DNA of 64,000 nucleotides, from the NCBI GenBank assembly GCA_024220525.1, contig JAMYWO010000057.1, positions 9,437 to 73,436 on the forward strand, read 5' to 3'. The notes beneath the pieces were generated by a model, which worked only from the letters and a program-made list of their open reading frames with translations, searched no databases and had not been told where the DNA came from. Both the position numbers and the translations under genes were made by a program. Below are positions 48,403-60,080 of the stretch, in pieces; position 1 is the first letter of the stretch, and every line of letters starts with the position of its first letter. Source of the stretch: Cochliopodium minus. Lineage: Eukaryota; Discosea; Himatismenida; Cochliopodiidae.

Positions 48403-49751
48403 ATGCTTAATCTCATTAGAATGAAGAATGAGAACAGATATATTGAAGAATTAGAATCTGGTCCAATCAGAATTGAAAGCAAAGAAGCTATTATAAATCC
48501 GATAGGTCATTTAAATTTGTTTTTATCATTTTAAAGGCAAATTTAAATTATTATGGTTATTTTAGGGACTAATAGCCAAAAATTCTTTTCTGAAAGTTCA
48601 ATATCAATAAAGGAAAAGATTTACATTCCTATTATCCATCAAAATTCCCTTAACTTTTTAATTGTTGATATGGAAAGCAAAAATGTGGAAATAGATCAAA
48701 GTGGAACTTTTGAAGGAAGATTGTATAGTGCATATTGTGTGATTGAAAATGAAATTTTCATTTATGGGGGTAAATTCAATTCAATCCTTGATTATATAAA
48801 TTCAATTTAAAATTTCTTGATAGGAAATCTTTCAAGTGCTAAAAACAGCTTTCTAAAATTTGACACCACAAAAAAAAAATGGGAAAACATAACAGAAAAA
48901 ACAAGAGGAACAAAACCACCCTTTGACTTGTGTTTGGGGAAATTTATTTACTTGAAAGAAAAGAACTGCCTCTTATTGAGCCTAGGAAATTTCAAAGATC
49001 ATGCCTTTTTTTCCTTTTTCAAATTTGATCTTAAAGAGATGGAATGGTCTTTTTACAATCAAAACGATAAACTTAACATCACCCTCACTTTTTTCATCAA
49101 TTTTTATCATAATTCCAATTACTACTTAAGAGAAAAATCTCTCTATTTTTCTTCCCTTAACAATGATCCCTATCTTTCTTTGAATTGTTTTAATTTGGGT
49201 AATCATCATAAAATTTGATGTATTTATTTTAAAGTTTTTAATCATTTAAAAGAAAATAATGAGTGGAATTCTTTGGAGAATATTATTGAATACAAAACAT
49301 TTACGAACAAAAGACAACCATTTACGGTATCATTTTTTTTTTTTTTTTAATTTATTTATTTTAGAATTTTTAAAAGAGTTGCTCGAAAAATAGTTCTTTG
49401 ATGGGCAATAATTTTCTCTATAGTGAATCTTGGTTCAGTTTGGGAATTTGGGAGAATACGAAATCAATCATTTACAATTTAAAAACCAAAAAAATGAGGG
49501 AAATTCACACTGACCTTATGTTTGTTCATTCTACTGATGAGAACATTCTTTGGTGTTCTTCGAAAGGATTTCATGTCACTCCTTCTCTTTCCAACTGGTC
49601 TAAGCAAAACCTTGTTTATTTTCCTTTTGCTTTTACGCAGCTCATTGTTTTGTTGTTGATGATAAAGAATAGGAGAGGAAGTAATTTTTCTCTATTGCCC
49701 AAAGTACTTGTTTTTGAAATTTATCAAAAAATCTTTTCTTATTATTTTTAA
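48403..49751 (+). CDS. Kelch-like beta-propeller protein with W/F/LPK C-terminal box
   Basis: Start MLNLIRMKNENRYIEELESG at 48403. Five exons, about 380 residues. Repeats read like irregular kelch blades: an exon ending CVIENEIFIYGG spliced to GNLSSAKNSFLKFDTTKKKW, then CLGKFIYLKEKNCLLLSLG with a following FFKFDLKEMEWSF, and SIIYNLKTKKMREIH. The C terminus WSKQNLVYFPFAFTQLIV, then LLL and FSLLPKVLVFEIYQKI is the same box found in two minus-strand genes. Kelch propellers typically bind proteins, and the box may link them to a common machinery; that part is inference. It is not a BTB-kelch protein, as no BTB domain is present. Confidence 0.65.
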
Positions 49752-50140
49752 TTATGTTTAAACTAAAAAAGTAAATTAAGTTATCAATCCATTTTCTTGT
49801 ATCTTAAGAATTTATTTATTAATTAATATTTGAACTTCAATACAAAGCATTTTTATTCGTTATTAATATTATAAAAAAATTAAAAATTTGCGCAAAAATT
49901 AAAAATAATATATAAAAATAAAAAAAAAAAATTTTGATCTGTATTTATATAAAAGATTGGATTATATGACATCGAGCAAATAAAATCATTAATAGCAGGA
50001 ATAGGTAATTATAGAAAAATTATAATATTGAACTCAATAAAATAATGAAAATAACCGCCAAAATAATCAACAAATCATTAAATATTTATTTATATTCAGA
50101 TCCAATTAATCAACAGTTTTTTTTCAGAAAAATATAATTT
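49752..50140. other. Intergenic region without recognisable features
   Basis: 389 bp of A/T-rich sequence between two plus-strand genes. No RNA gene or repeat array recognised. Confidence 0.4.
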
Positions 50141-52398
50141 ATGCTCTTCCGAATTTTGCATCTTCAGGAGAATAAGGATTGGGCCCAATCCCTAAAAAGA
50201 GGTAGAAATATCACCACATGGATATCCCCTATGATAAAAAATAATTTTGAACTTTCTTTTCAAACAAAAAACAAAAAAAAAATCCAAACAAATGTTAAAA
50301 AGATCATCAGAAATGGGATTTATAGAAGATAATAAAAGAATAAAAGCAAATCCTGAATTTAGCATTTATCAACAATTGCTCATGGCCATCTATCTCTTTT
50401 TTGGGTTAGGAATAAAAAAAAACATAGAATGGGGAAAAATTATGATAGTTCAAATAATCCAACAAATTAGAGCAGAGGATATACTGTATAATGGTAACAA
50501 AATTTATATATAAATACTACTAAAAAAATATCGTTATAAATTTTTTTTTTTAGTATAAAACCATCCAATAGTTTTATATTTCAGTGATAAAAAATATAAA
50601 ATATATATATATATTTTATATTTTTTGCGCGTAAAATCTTATGAAAAACACATTAATATTTCTCTTTATTCCTTAGAATCAAATAATATTCAGAATAATG
50701 ATATTGATATCCAAAATGGTAAGAAAAATTAACAAATGAAAAAAAAAAGTCTGAAATTAAATTAAAAATAATACCCAATCAACTTTACATTTATCTTTGT
50801 TATAAAATTTACTCCTATGCTCCTCTCTCATATTCATTTTTAAAATATTTTAGGAAATGAAGAATGTATATTGAAGGGTATCGGGATATTATTTCAGGTT
50901 GAATCCATTGTAAGAGAAAATCCAAGAGATCCAAAAGAATATTTCGAGGATTATATCCAAAATTATAGGTACGATGTTGAAAAACATGAAATGGTGGGAT
51001 TTGCTTTCTACTTCATAGGGAAACTTTATGAAAAGTCAAATAGTGAAAAGTGCATTCAATACTATGAAGAGTCTATTTCTCTTGGAAATTGCCTATCGAA
51101 GCATTCTTTGGCCAATATTCTCTATGTGGGGAAATATTCCATAGAAAACAAAGAGAGATCATTATCATTATATAAAGAATCCAATTATTCTGTGGCTATG
51201 TAAAAAAATTTGTGTTTTTTCTTTTATTTTCAGCAAAGATAATATTATCTTTTTTTATTTTTTATTATTTATCATTATTATTTTAAAAGGTACGATCTTG
51301 CAATGATTTATTATAGAGAAAGAATTTTTGAAAAAGTAAATCCTCTCTTGGAACGTTCAATGAATTTAGGAAATGAAGAAGCAGTGCGAACTCTAGCCCT
51401 TTTTAACCAGCATTCAAATGAAAAACTATATATAGAACATCTTCACAAGTCAAGTGAATTGGGAAACGGGCTTTCTATGGTTTTTTTTTCTTTCTTTTTC
51501 TTTATTAATTTCTCATTTTTTTTTTCATTTTATTCTTTCTGAATATTTTTCTTATCTTAAAAAGATTGAACTCGCTTATCTTTACCAATATGGACAAATC
51601 GTTGAAAAAAACTTGGATAAAGCTACAGAGTTATTTGAAAAAGCATTCAAAATTGGGAAATTAAATGACAAAGAATTAATTGTAATAATATCAAAATCAT
51701 AAATTTACAAAAAAGATCAATTCAAATTTTTAAATAATTTTAAAATATGTAAATTTTATTAATTTTGATTACTTTAACATATTAAAGGCAAATCTTGGGT
51801 CCCTGTATTATGTAAAAAAGAATTTTAAAAAAGCAGTTGAGTACTTGAAAATAGGAACAAAACTAGGCAGTGCACCAGCAATGTACTTTTTATCCAATCT
51901 TTACGCAAGGGGAGAAGGAGTCAAACTTAACTATCAAAAATCTTTTAATCTTTTAGAAGATTCTGCTATTTTGAAATACAAAGGTGCGCTGGAAAGGCAA
52001 GTTTTTTCCCAAATTATTCATTGAAACTTAAATTTTAGAAAGTTTGAAAATTAAAGTTTGAAAATTAAGTTTCTTTTTTTAGGTTGGCTTATGTACACCT
52101 TACAGGAGGTCTAGGTCAAAAAAAGGATTTGAAAAAAGCACTCTATTTGTTAGGGAGATTAGAATCCTCACACTATGAGTTTTGCAAAAATTCAAATTTG
52201 AAATATACCAATCTTTTGACCAAAAACATTTCCTCTAAAAAAGAAGATTATCATAAATTTTCAAAGTTCTCTTGTGACATTAACAGCAAGATCATTTTCT
52301 TGTTCTTGTGTTTTAAGCACATGTCACCCAAAGTGACGGTCCTCATTGCGGAAAAAATAATTGGTTTTCTTTGGCATTATGAACAAGACTCTTTTTAA
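50141..52398 (+). CDS. Sel1-like (TPR-type) repeat protein
   Basis: Proposed exon 1, MLFRILHLQENKDWAQSLKR (50141-50201), splices to EMGFIEDNKRIKANPEFS; an alternative start is the ATG at about 50292. Later exons carry Sel1 repeats: MVGFAFYFIGKLYEKSNSEK with YYEESISLGNCLSKHSLANI, then LLERSMNLGNEEAVRTLA, IELAYLYQYGQIVEKNLDKA, ANLGSLYYVKKNFKKAVEYL with SAPAMYFLSNLYARGEGVKL, and AYVHLTGGLGQKKDLKKALY. The C terminus (KIIFLFLCFKHMSPKVTVLI) and an N-terminal segment (AIYLFFGLGIKKN, WGKIMIVQIIQQI) resemble the helix / P-K / helix part of the box seen in three other genes, more weakly. About 550 residues. Sel1 repeats act as scaffolds in ER-associated degradation and signalling; the partner here is unknown. 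Confidence 0.72.
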
Positions 52399-52513
52399 AA
52401 AAAAAGACTATTTTTTTTTTTTTCAAATTTTTTTTTTGTAAATACTTAAATTAAATTCAAGTTAGACAAATCATTCCTAGAAATATATTTAATACAAAGA
52501 TTGTTTTCACGTT

Positions 52514-54872
52514 TTATAAATTGTCATTCTCTTCAGGATCATGAGAATGATCAATCATTTTTTTTTCATGAGATTTTAAAGTCGAACTTTTCTTTTGATC
52601 AGAGGAACCACTACTCTTGTTCTTGGAGATTCCCCACTTGAAAGGGTCGAAGAGAAGGAAGAGGAGGTAGGCAGGAAACACTTCTACCAAAAAATAAGCA
52701 GTCAAACTAAAGTTTATGGAAGGATTGGAGTCAAAGGTGATGTACAATAAATCCACAATTTGTATTATGAGTGCCAATGATACGACCAACAGAATGCAAG
52801 TTGTGAGAAAGAGATGTTTGGGGATGTGTGTTTTACGAGTCTTCCAGCCTTTTTAAAAAAAAATTTAAAAAAATTTAAAAAAAGAAAAGAATATTTTTTT
52901 AAAAACCTTTGTAAGACTGATAAACAAAAGTTCCTCCATATATCCAAGCAGCGATGATAATGAGGAACGCAATGCCTGCGATGATACACTTGTAAACGAT
53001 GTCCAACGTCCTGATGGCGTTGCCTGATACTGTCGCAGCGACGATGCAAACTACAACGAAAAAGGTGTAAAGAAGACTAAAAAAAATGAGAAAAAAATTA
53101 AATAATTAATAAAAAAATTAATAAAATTAAAATTAAAATTAAAATTAAAAAAATCAAAAAAAATTTTTACCCAAGAAAGACGAAAACAGGGATCATAAGT
53201 CTTTTGTAGAAATTGGACGAGGAAGAGAAGGTCTTGTTGATCTGTGACCAGAAGACCACTACGAAGATGAAGATGGAGAGAAAGATGTAGTAAGGAAGTT
53301 CTGCCAAAGCGAAATATCCCGCCGTGTTCGACTCTGAAATTTTGTCAAGTTTTTCTACTCAAATAAAAAAAATTAATAATTTAGTGATGATTTTTATTTT
53401 AGATGGATTATTTTATTTTTTATTTGTTTTTTTTATTTTTATTTTAGATGGATTATTTTTTATTTTTTATTTTTAATTTTGATTTTTATATTTTATTTTT
53501 TTTCATTTTTTTATTTCAAATTTTTATTTATTGATTTAAAATTTATTTATTTTTATATTTATTTTTACCAATGGAAAATAGGAGAAAATAAACACCACGA
53601 AGACCACTGTAGATCATTAATAAAATGAAACAAATGGTGGTAATCTTGAATTTCTGCTTTATTATCATCAAATACACCAACGTCATCGCGGTCACTGTGA
53701 AAAGAAGAAACATCATAGCTGTCAAAGCATACAAGCTCTATTCCCAAAAACAAAAAAAAAATCAAAAAATCAAAAATAAAAAATCAAAATTAAAAAATGA
53801 AAATTAAAAAATAAAAATTTTTTTAAAAAAATAAAATAAAAATAAAATAAAAATAAAATAAAATAAAATAAAATAAAATAAAATAAATAAATGATCAAAA
53901 CAATCAAAATAAAAAATAAAAAATTAAAGATTTCAAAAAATAAAAATTTTGATTCAAAAAAATAAAAATAAGAAAATAAAAAAGAAAAAAATAAAAATGA
54001 AAAATGGAAAAAAATTCATTTTTGTGTAATTACTTTCTGGACATTCCTATGGTCAACAAAAATGGAATCACGAGTGGCCCAATCCTTGTAAACTGCCACA
54101 GCGAAAACAGTTATAGAAGCAGAAGGCAGGTAGGCGCAGTACTGGTTATTGATTATCGTCACATTGACTCCTAACGGTGTGAACGTTTTAAGATTTGTTG
54201 TTTGTGCGAAATCCAGCAATGGGAAGTCTACAAGATAAGAACATTTTATTTTGTGTGTTTCAAAAAATTTCAAATTTTTTATTTTTTGTTTCAAATTTTT
54301 TATTTTTTGTTTCAAATATTTTATTTTTTATATTTTTTATTTGAAATTTGAAATTTTTTATTTGAAATTTTTTATTAAAACGTTTTAATATTTATTTTTT
54401 AAATTTTTTTTATTTTTATTTTATTTTTTCATATTTATTTTATTTTATTTTTTACATTATTATATTATTTTTTATGTAGACTTTGATTTCTTTTTTTATA
54501 TTTAAATGTGAAAATAATATTATTTAATTCTGAATTTTTAAAATTATTTACTTCATAATAAAATTTTATTATTTTTTATTTTTCAATTATATTTTTTTTC
54601 ATTTTTTTCATTTTTTCATTTTTATTATTAAAAGGTACCTTTAGGGTTGTAAGAGATATTTTTTTGAACACTAAAACACAGCAAGTAGGTGCTGTCTTCC
54701 ACTCCAAGGGTAGTAGTAGTTGTACGAACCACTTGCGTATCCATACTTCTAGCAAAATAATTGGTAGCAAATATAGAAGATATGTTTAATTGGAATCCTT
54801 TTATAAATAAAAATAAAAATAAATAAAAATAAAAATAAAAATAAAAATAAAATAAAAATAAAAATAAAATAA

Positions 54873-54903
<31 letters not shown>

Positions 54904-55820
54904 TAAAAATAAAAATAAAAATAAAAATAAAAATAAAAATNTTATTTTTATTTTATTTTTATTTTTATTTTTATTTTTATTTTTATTTTTATTTTTATTT
55001 TTATTTTTATTTTTATTTAAAATTTTAATTTTTGATATTTTATTTTTGATTATTATTTTAAATTAATTTAATATATTTATTTTTATTTTTATTTGATACC
55101 TGAAAAATAACGTTAGGAGAATGGGTAGGGAATAAAGAAAGATCTGTCAAGTTAAATTCATGGTGAATGTAAGAAACATGTTCTATAGGTGAATCCAAAG
55201 AGAATGTGTTATTAAACAAATAGTGTTCTGGAAACCTTTTTTCTTCATTAAAAAAAAAACATTAAAAAATAAAAAAAAATTTATTTGAAAATAAAATTTT
55301 TAAATTAAAAATTATTTGAAAATAAAATTTTAAATATAATAATTATTTGAAAATAAAAATAAAAATATAGAAAAATTGTTCAACTTATAGCTTTCGTTAA
55401 TTGGTCATAAGGAAGATCTCTGTAGGGAATGAGCTTTTCTGAGTGAAGTACTTTCGGAGCCAAGATCGAAAAATAACACAAACTACCTTTTATTAATAAT
55501 TTTTTTAAATTTTTTTAAATTTTTTTAAATTTTTTTAAATTTTTTTAAATTTTTTTAAATTTTTTTAAATAATTAAAAGTTTTTAAATTTTATTTTAAAA
55601 TTTTTTTTTTACTGTAACGACGCTCATATATCCAAAAATTATCATCTTCTTTCCAGGTATTACCAAAAGCTTTGGGAATGATTACATTATCCAAATAAGG
55701 ACGATACCCATCTGCTTCTGCCTTGTGACTGAAAGGAGTGTTGTAATCAGAAAATCTTAAACCATGTAAACACAATTTTTCTCTCCATTTGTTTTTCCAT
55801 ATCGCATAAAATACTGATGC
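52514..55820 (-). CDS. TOM1/THH1-type seven-transmembrane protein with extracellular N-terminal part (5' incomplete)
   Basis: The four C-terminal exons encode seven helices: YALTAMMFLLFTVTAMTLVY; TTICFILLMIYSGLRGVYFL; ALAELPYYIFLSIFIFVVVF leading into WSQI; PVFVFLGLLYTFFVVVCIVA; CIIAGIAFLIIIAAWIYGG; FLTTCILLVVSLALIIQI; and AYFLVEVFPAYLLFLLF. The L-P near helix 3, FW-x-x-I, W-x-Y-G-G-x-x-x-Y and the E-x-x-P in helix 7 match the plant THH1/TOM1/TOM3 and animal GPR137 group of 7TM membrane proteins. Upstream exons (about 55820-54030) encode a soluble, probably lumenal part with N-x-T sites (FNLTDLSLFPTHSPNVIFQ; NISSIFATNYFARSMDTQVV; LGVNVTIINNQYCAYLPSAS). No start codon or signal peptide is visible before the N gap, so the 5' exons are missing. 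The tail is hydrophilic and ends HDPEENDNL. Confidence 0.68.
53825..53892. repeat. (AAAAT)n pentamer tract in an intron
   Basis: About a dozen AAAAT/AAAAATA units in an intron of the 7TM gene, between the exon ending RNVQK and the exon starting SLYALTAMM. Confidence 0.85.
54801..55018. repeat. (AAAAAT)n followed by (TTTTTA)n around a single N: near-perfect inverted repeat
   Basis: About 140 bp of AAAAAT-type hexamers, one undetermined base at 54941, then about 75 bp of the complementary TTTTTA hexamers. The arms could form a hairpin. The N at the turn suggests an assembly join. Confidence 0.9.
55495..55572. repeat. (AAATTTTTTT)n decamer tandem repeat
   Basis: Seven consecutive copies of TTTTTTTAAA in an intron of the 7TM gene. 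A shorter relative occurs at about 2945-2990. Confidence 0.9.
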
Positions 55821-55959
55821 CTTTCATTTATTTTATTTATTATTATTTTATTATTTTTTATTTTTATTATTTATATATTTTATTTTATATTCATAATTTA
55901 TTCTTTTAAATTATTCTTTCTCATTTTTTTTTATTGTTAAGCTGCTATGTCACAATTCT

Positions 55960-56082
55960 TCATTTTTATTTTTTATTTTTTATTTTTTATTTTAATCATT
56001 TTTTATTTTATTCATTTTTTATTTTTTATTTTTTATTTTTTATTTTTTATTTTTTATTTTTTATTTTTTATTTTTTATTTTT
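55960..56082. repeat. (ATTTTTT)n heptamer tract running into the assembly gap
   Basis: About 15 heptamer copies end abruptly at the first N. Heptamer tracts like this read as endless I-F-Y-F-L-F-F in translation and are not coding. Confidence 0.9.
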
Positions 56083-56529
56083 NNNNNNNNNNNNNNNNNN
56101 NNNNNNNNNNNNNNNNNNNNNNNNNNNNNNNNNNNNNNNNNNNNNNNNNNNNNNNNNNNNNNNNNNNNNNNNNNNNNNNNNNNNNNNNNNNNNNNNNNNN
56201 NNNNNNNNNNNNNNNNNNNNNNNNNNNNNNNNNNNNNNNNNNNNNNNNNNNNNNNNNNNNNNNNNNNNNNNNNNNNNNNNNNNNNNNNNNNNNNNNNNNN
56301 NNNNNNNNNNNNNNNNNNNNNNNNNNNNNNNNNNNNNNNNNNNNNNNNNNNNNNNNNNNNNNNNNNNNNNNNNNNNNNNNNNNNNNNNNNNNNNNNNNNN
56401 NNNNNNNNNNNNNNNNNNNNNNNNNNNNNNNNNNNNNNNNNNNNNNNNNNNNNNNNNNNNNNNNNNNNNNNNNNNNNNNNNNNNNNNNNNNNNNNNNNNN
56501 NNNNNNNNNNNNNNNNNNNNNNNNNNNNN
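56083..56529. other. Assembly gap (447 Ns)
   Basis: Undetermined bases. The gap abuts a heptamer array on the left and coding sequence on the right. The missing 5' exons of the 7TM gene (minus strand) and of the partial plus-strand gene may lie here. Confidence 1.
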
Positions 56530-56837
56530 TTCTTTTACCTCTTACAAATGGAGAAACGCTTCTTATTTCCCTCCAAACAAAGCTCAGATTTCAAGATACT
56601 GTCAGCCAATCTTCAGTAAATGATATAGATGAGATTCATGATGCTACCAAAAAATTAGCAAGTTCTCTTTCAGAGAAGGGTTCCAAAATTCATCATTTTC
56701 TTTCTATTTTAATTACAAACAAAGCAATCAGCGATTCTGAAAATGCAAGCAAGGTTGTAATAATTAAAGATCAAGATTACAAGAATTTTCTTGGTTTCTC
56801 ATTCTCCCAATTTCCTTTTCTTGACAACTTCTTCTAA
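56530..56837 (+). CDS. 3' end of an unrecognised gene (5' part in gap)
   Basis: An open frame of coding-like composition runs from the gap edge to a TAA at 56837: LPLTNGETLLISLQTKLRFQ, SVNDIDEIHDATKKLASSLS, then IHHFLSILITNKAISDSENA and a C terminus FLGFSFSQFPFLDNFF. About 100 residues are visible. The pattern (amphipathic helix, S-L-S-E-K-G-S-K) gives no family. It is followed by ordinary A/T-rich intergenic DNA. Confidence 0.5.
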
Positions 56838-57119
56838 TAAAAAAATTCAAACAAAAACATTTTTTCATTAAATCCTATGATTTTTAATTAAAAAGTTCTT
56901 AAATAAATATTTATTATTGATTTACCAACCGGCCTGGATAAAATCTACTTTCTATAACTTTTTGCAAATTCAGTATTTTCGTTTTGGTGTTACGAATGAT
57001 AATGATTTTATAGAAAAACAATCGATAAACACTGCACGTAGTTTAAATTTTTTTGTTTCAAATTTTACAAATAAAATAGTTTTATTTTAGGAAATTAACT
57101 TTACTAATATTTAATAAAA

Positions 57120-57978
57120 TTATTTGAAGAAACTTTTGTAAATTAATATCCCTGCAAAAGATCCGAATAGAGCTCCTGCAATTATTGGTTTATAATCATA
57201 TCCCTTTGATAAATTTTCATCTTTCGAACAAAAATTAATAAAAATTTTAATAGAAATTAAATTAAATTATTAAATTATTAATTATTAAAAAAAAATAAAA
57301 AAAAAATATTTTGAGAGCAATTTATTTCTCCGCGTTTTAATAAATATGGGTTTCCATTGACAAAAAGAATTTTTTGAATATAATTTTGATATTTTTATAA
57401 AATAAAAAATATAAATTTACTTAATCTGATCAACAATGATTCCACTTTCTTTTTATCTTCTTCAAGTTTGCTTCCTTTTTCGAGCAATTCATTATGAATA
57501 CTGCTTAATTTTTCACTTTTGGATAGAATGTCCTTCTCATTTGATTCTATTTCAATTTCTTTACTCCTCAATCTTTGATCTTTTTCCACTAACATGTCTT
57601 TAATTTCTGATAATTTTGTCATTAATTCATTGTTTGCAATTTGTTGTTCGAGTATTTTTTTTTCTTTGAGAGTTAAATCGTGTTCTCTATTTGTCAATTC
57701 CTTGTTTCTGAGATTTAATAGATTGCTTATGTTTGAAATATTTTTCCCCACTGAATAAATAGAATTAAATTGTTATTGAAATACGAAGGAAATTAATGTT
57801 TTTTGAGATTTTTACATTCATCTTGTTTTTTTGTTATTTCTGATTGTTTTTTAAATTCATTTAATAGAATTCTTTCTCTGTCTTCAATAGGCAGCTTAGA
57901 CCTTTCTTCTAAGGTTTGAATATGTTCACTATCATTATTTTCTTCTGTATTTGGATTATTCGATTGATCATCATTCAT
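57120..57978 (-). CDS. Tail-anchored coiled-coil protein
   Basis: Three exons, about 200 residues. MNDDQSNNPNTEENNDSEHI is an acidic N terminus. A long heptad-patterned coiled coil (about residues 40-165, e.g. KEKKILEQQIANNELMTKLS) follows. After an intron joining IRL to NENLSKGYDYKP comes one C-terminal hydrophobic helix, IIAGALFGSFAGILIYKSFF, ending in K. This is the layout of a tail-anchored protein inserted by its C terminus into ER, outer mitochondrial or peroxisomal membrane; the short, moderately hydrophobic anchor with one Lys after it would fit mitochondria or peroxisomes. Function is unknown; tethering or vesicle docking is a guess. Confidence 0.72.
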
Positions 57979-58065
57979 TTTTTTTTTTTTTTTTTTTTGA
58001 AGGAATAATCAAATCCCACAAATATCTCAATAAATCTCTTTTTTATAAAATTAAAAAAATTTGAA
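57979..58065. promoter_or_regulatory. Very short divergent promoter region
   Basis: Only 87 bp separate the ATGs of the tail-anchored gene and the deubiquitinase gene. A 16-18 nt T-run (about 57979-57998) sits next to the minus-strand start. Confidence 0.4.
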
Positions 58066-60049
58066 ATGTCTGAGACAGAAAATCATGAAATAGAAGAAAG
58101 AATAAATGAGAAAGAAAATAATGAACAAAATAAAGAGATTTTAACATCTTCTGAAGAAAGAGAAATATATATGACATTAAAAAATGATGTAATGAAAAAA
58201 GGAGACGCTTACTATCTAATTTGTTCAGAATGGTGGTCAAGATGGAGGGATTACATTGGATGGAATGCAAATAAAGATGAAAATAAAGAAACAGTCAGAC
58301 CATCAGAAATTGATAATAGAAAACTTTTAGATGAAAATGGTCTTTTGATCAAGGAAATGCAAGAACATAATGACTATATGATCATTTCTGAACCTCTTTG
58401 GAAGAAACTTCATTCATGGTAATAAAAAATATAAATTTTTTTTTCGTATTAAAAATTTATAAAACAAAATAGGTATGGAGGAGGCCCAGAAATCCAAAGA
58501 AAAGTAATATCAGACCTTTATAATAGATTGGCAATAGAAGTGAGATTATTGACAATCAAATTCATAAAATCATCAGATATGGAAAATGTTGTTTTTCATC
58601 AATTCAGCAAAACATCAAAAGTAAGAGAGGTCACCAGTTCTATTTGTGAAAAATTGGGATTAAAAGAAAATGATGTACGTTTATGGGATTTCCATAATGA
58701 AAGAAAATTGAAAATTTTGACAGATCCTTATGAAACAATGGAAGAAGCGAGAATCATCAACAATCAAAAAATCCTTTTGGAAGAAAAAAAAAATGGAAAA
58801 TTTGAAAAACTCTCGGAGAATCAATCCAGGTACCTTAATTCAAAAACACTAATCGAGTCTTTTTTTTTCAATAATTTTAATTTTCTTTTTTTAAGAGAAC
58901 CAACAACACCAGGACTATGTGGATTACAAAATTTGGGAAATACTTGTTATATGAATTCAGGGATACAATGTCTTTCTAATATAGCGCCAATATCTGATTA
59001 TTTGATTAAAAAGAAATTTGTGGAAGAAATAAACACAGTGAATCCAATTGGAACACATGGTGAATTGATCAATGAATTTGCAGAACTAATAACAGAAATC
59101 TGGTCAGGAGAATGTAGCAGTATTGGACCAAAAGATTTCAAATTTAAACTTGAAAAATTTGCTCCTCAATTTTCTGGTTACAATCAACAAGACAGTCACG
59201 AATTCATTTCTTCTTTGCTTGATGGTTTACACGAAGATATCAACAGAATAAAACAAAAAAAATATACTGAAGGTGATGACAATGAAACCTTGACTGATCT
59301 TGAAAACTCTCAACTTTCTTGGAAAACTCACAAAGAGAGAAATGATAGTTTCATTGTGGATTGGGTATAAATTTCAATACTACAAAACATAAAGATGTAA
59401 TTATTATAATTATTATTATATTATTTTAACTATAGTTTCATGGACAATTAAAATCAACAATTAAATGCCCTAAATGCCCCAAAGTGTCAGTAAAGTTTGA
59501 TCCAATGATGTATCTTCAATTGCCTTTGCCCCAAAAAACAACAAGAGAAATAAAAGTTTTGGTCATTCCTTCTGATTTGAATGTTAAACCCTCTTATTTC
59601 CTCCTTTCTGTTCCTAAAGAGGGCTCTATAGAAGATGTCAAAAAACAAATTGCTCTCCTCTCCAATCAACCTTTCCTAGAAGGAAATACAGAAAACACAG
59701 AAAACACAGAAAAGATAGAGATAGGGGATAGAAGAGTAGAGGAAAGAGTAAAAGTAGAAAACATAGAGATAGGGGATGTTTACAATCACAAATTTTTCAA
59801 AATATTTAAAAATAATGAACCTCAATCATCTATTCAAGATAGAGATGTAATTCATGCTTATTGTCTTTCTTCTTCCCTCTCCCCTCCTTCTTCCTCTCCT
59901 GAAGAAGACAAACAAGAACATATCCCCTTCGTTACTGTAATTCTCATCCACAAATCCGTGGATCTCTCTTCCTCTTCTTCCTCTTCTGGTATTTCTTTAT
60001 AATCAATTTTATTTATTTCTTACTAATTTTTCTTTCTTTATTTATATAT

Positions 60050-60080
<31 letters not shown>

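Noticed and set aside
55934-56837. Long open frames reading through the Ns
   Set aside because: They consist of heptamer array translation plus undetermined bases. Only the part after 56530 has coding composition.
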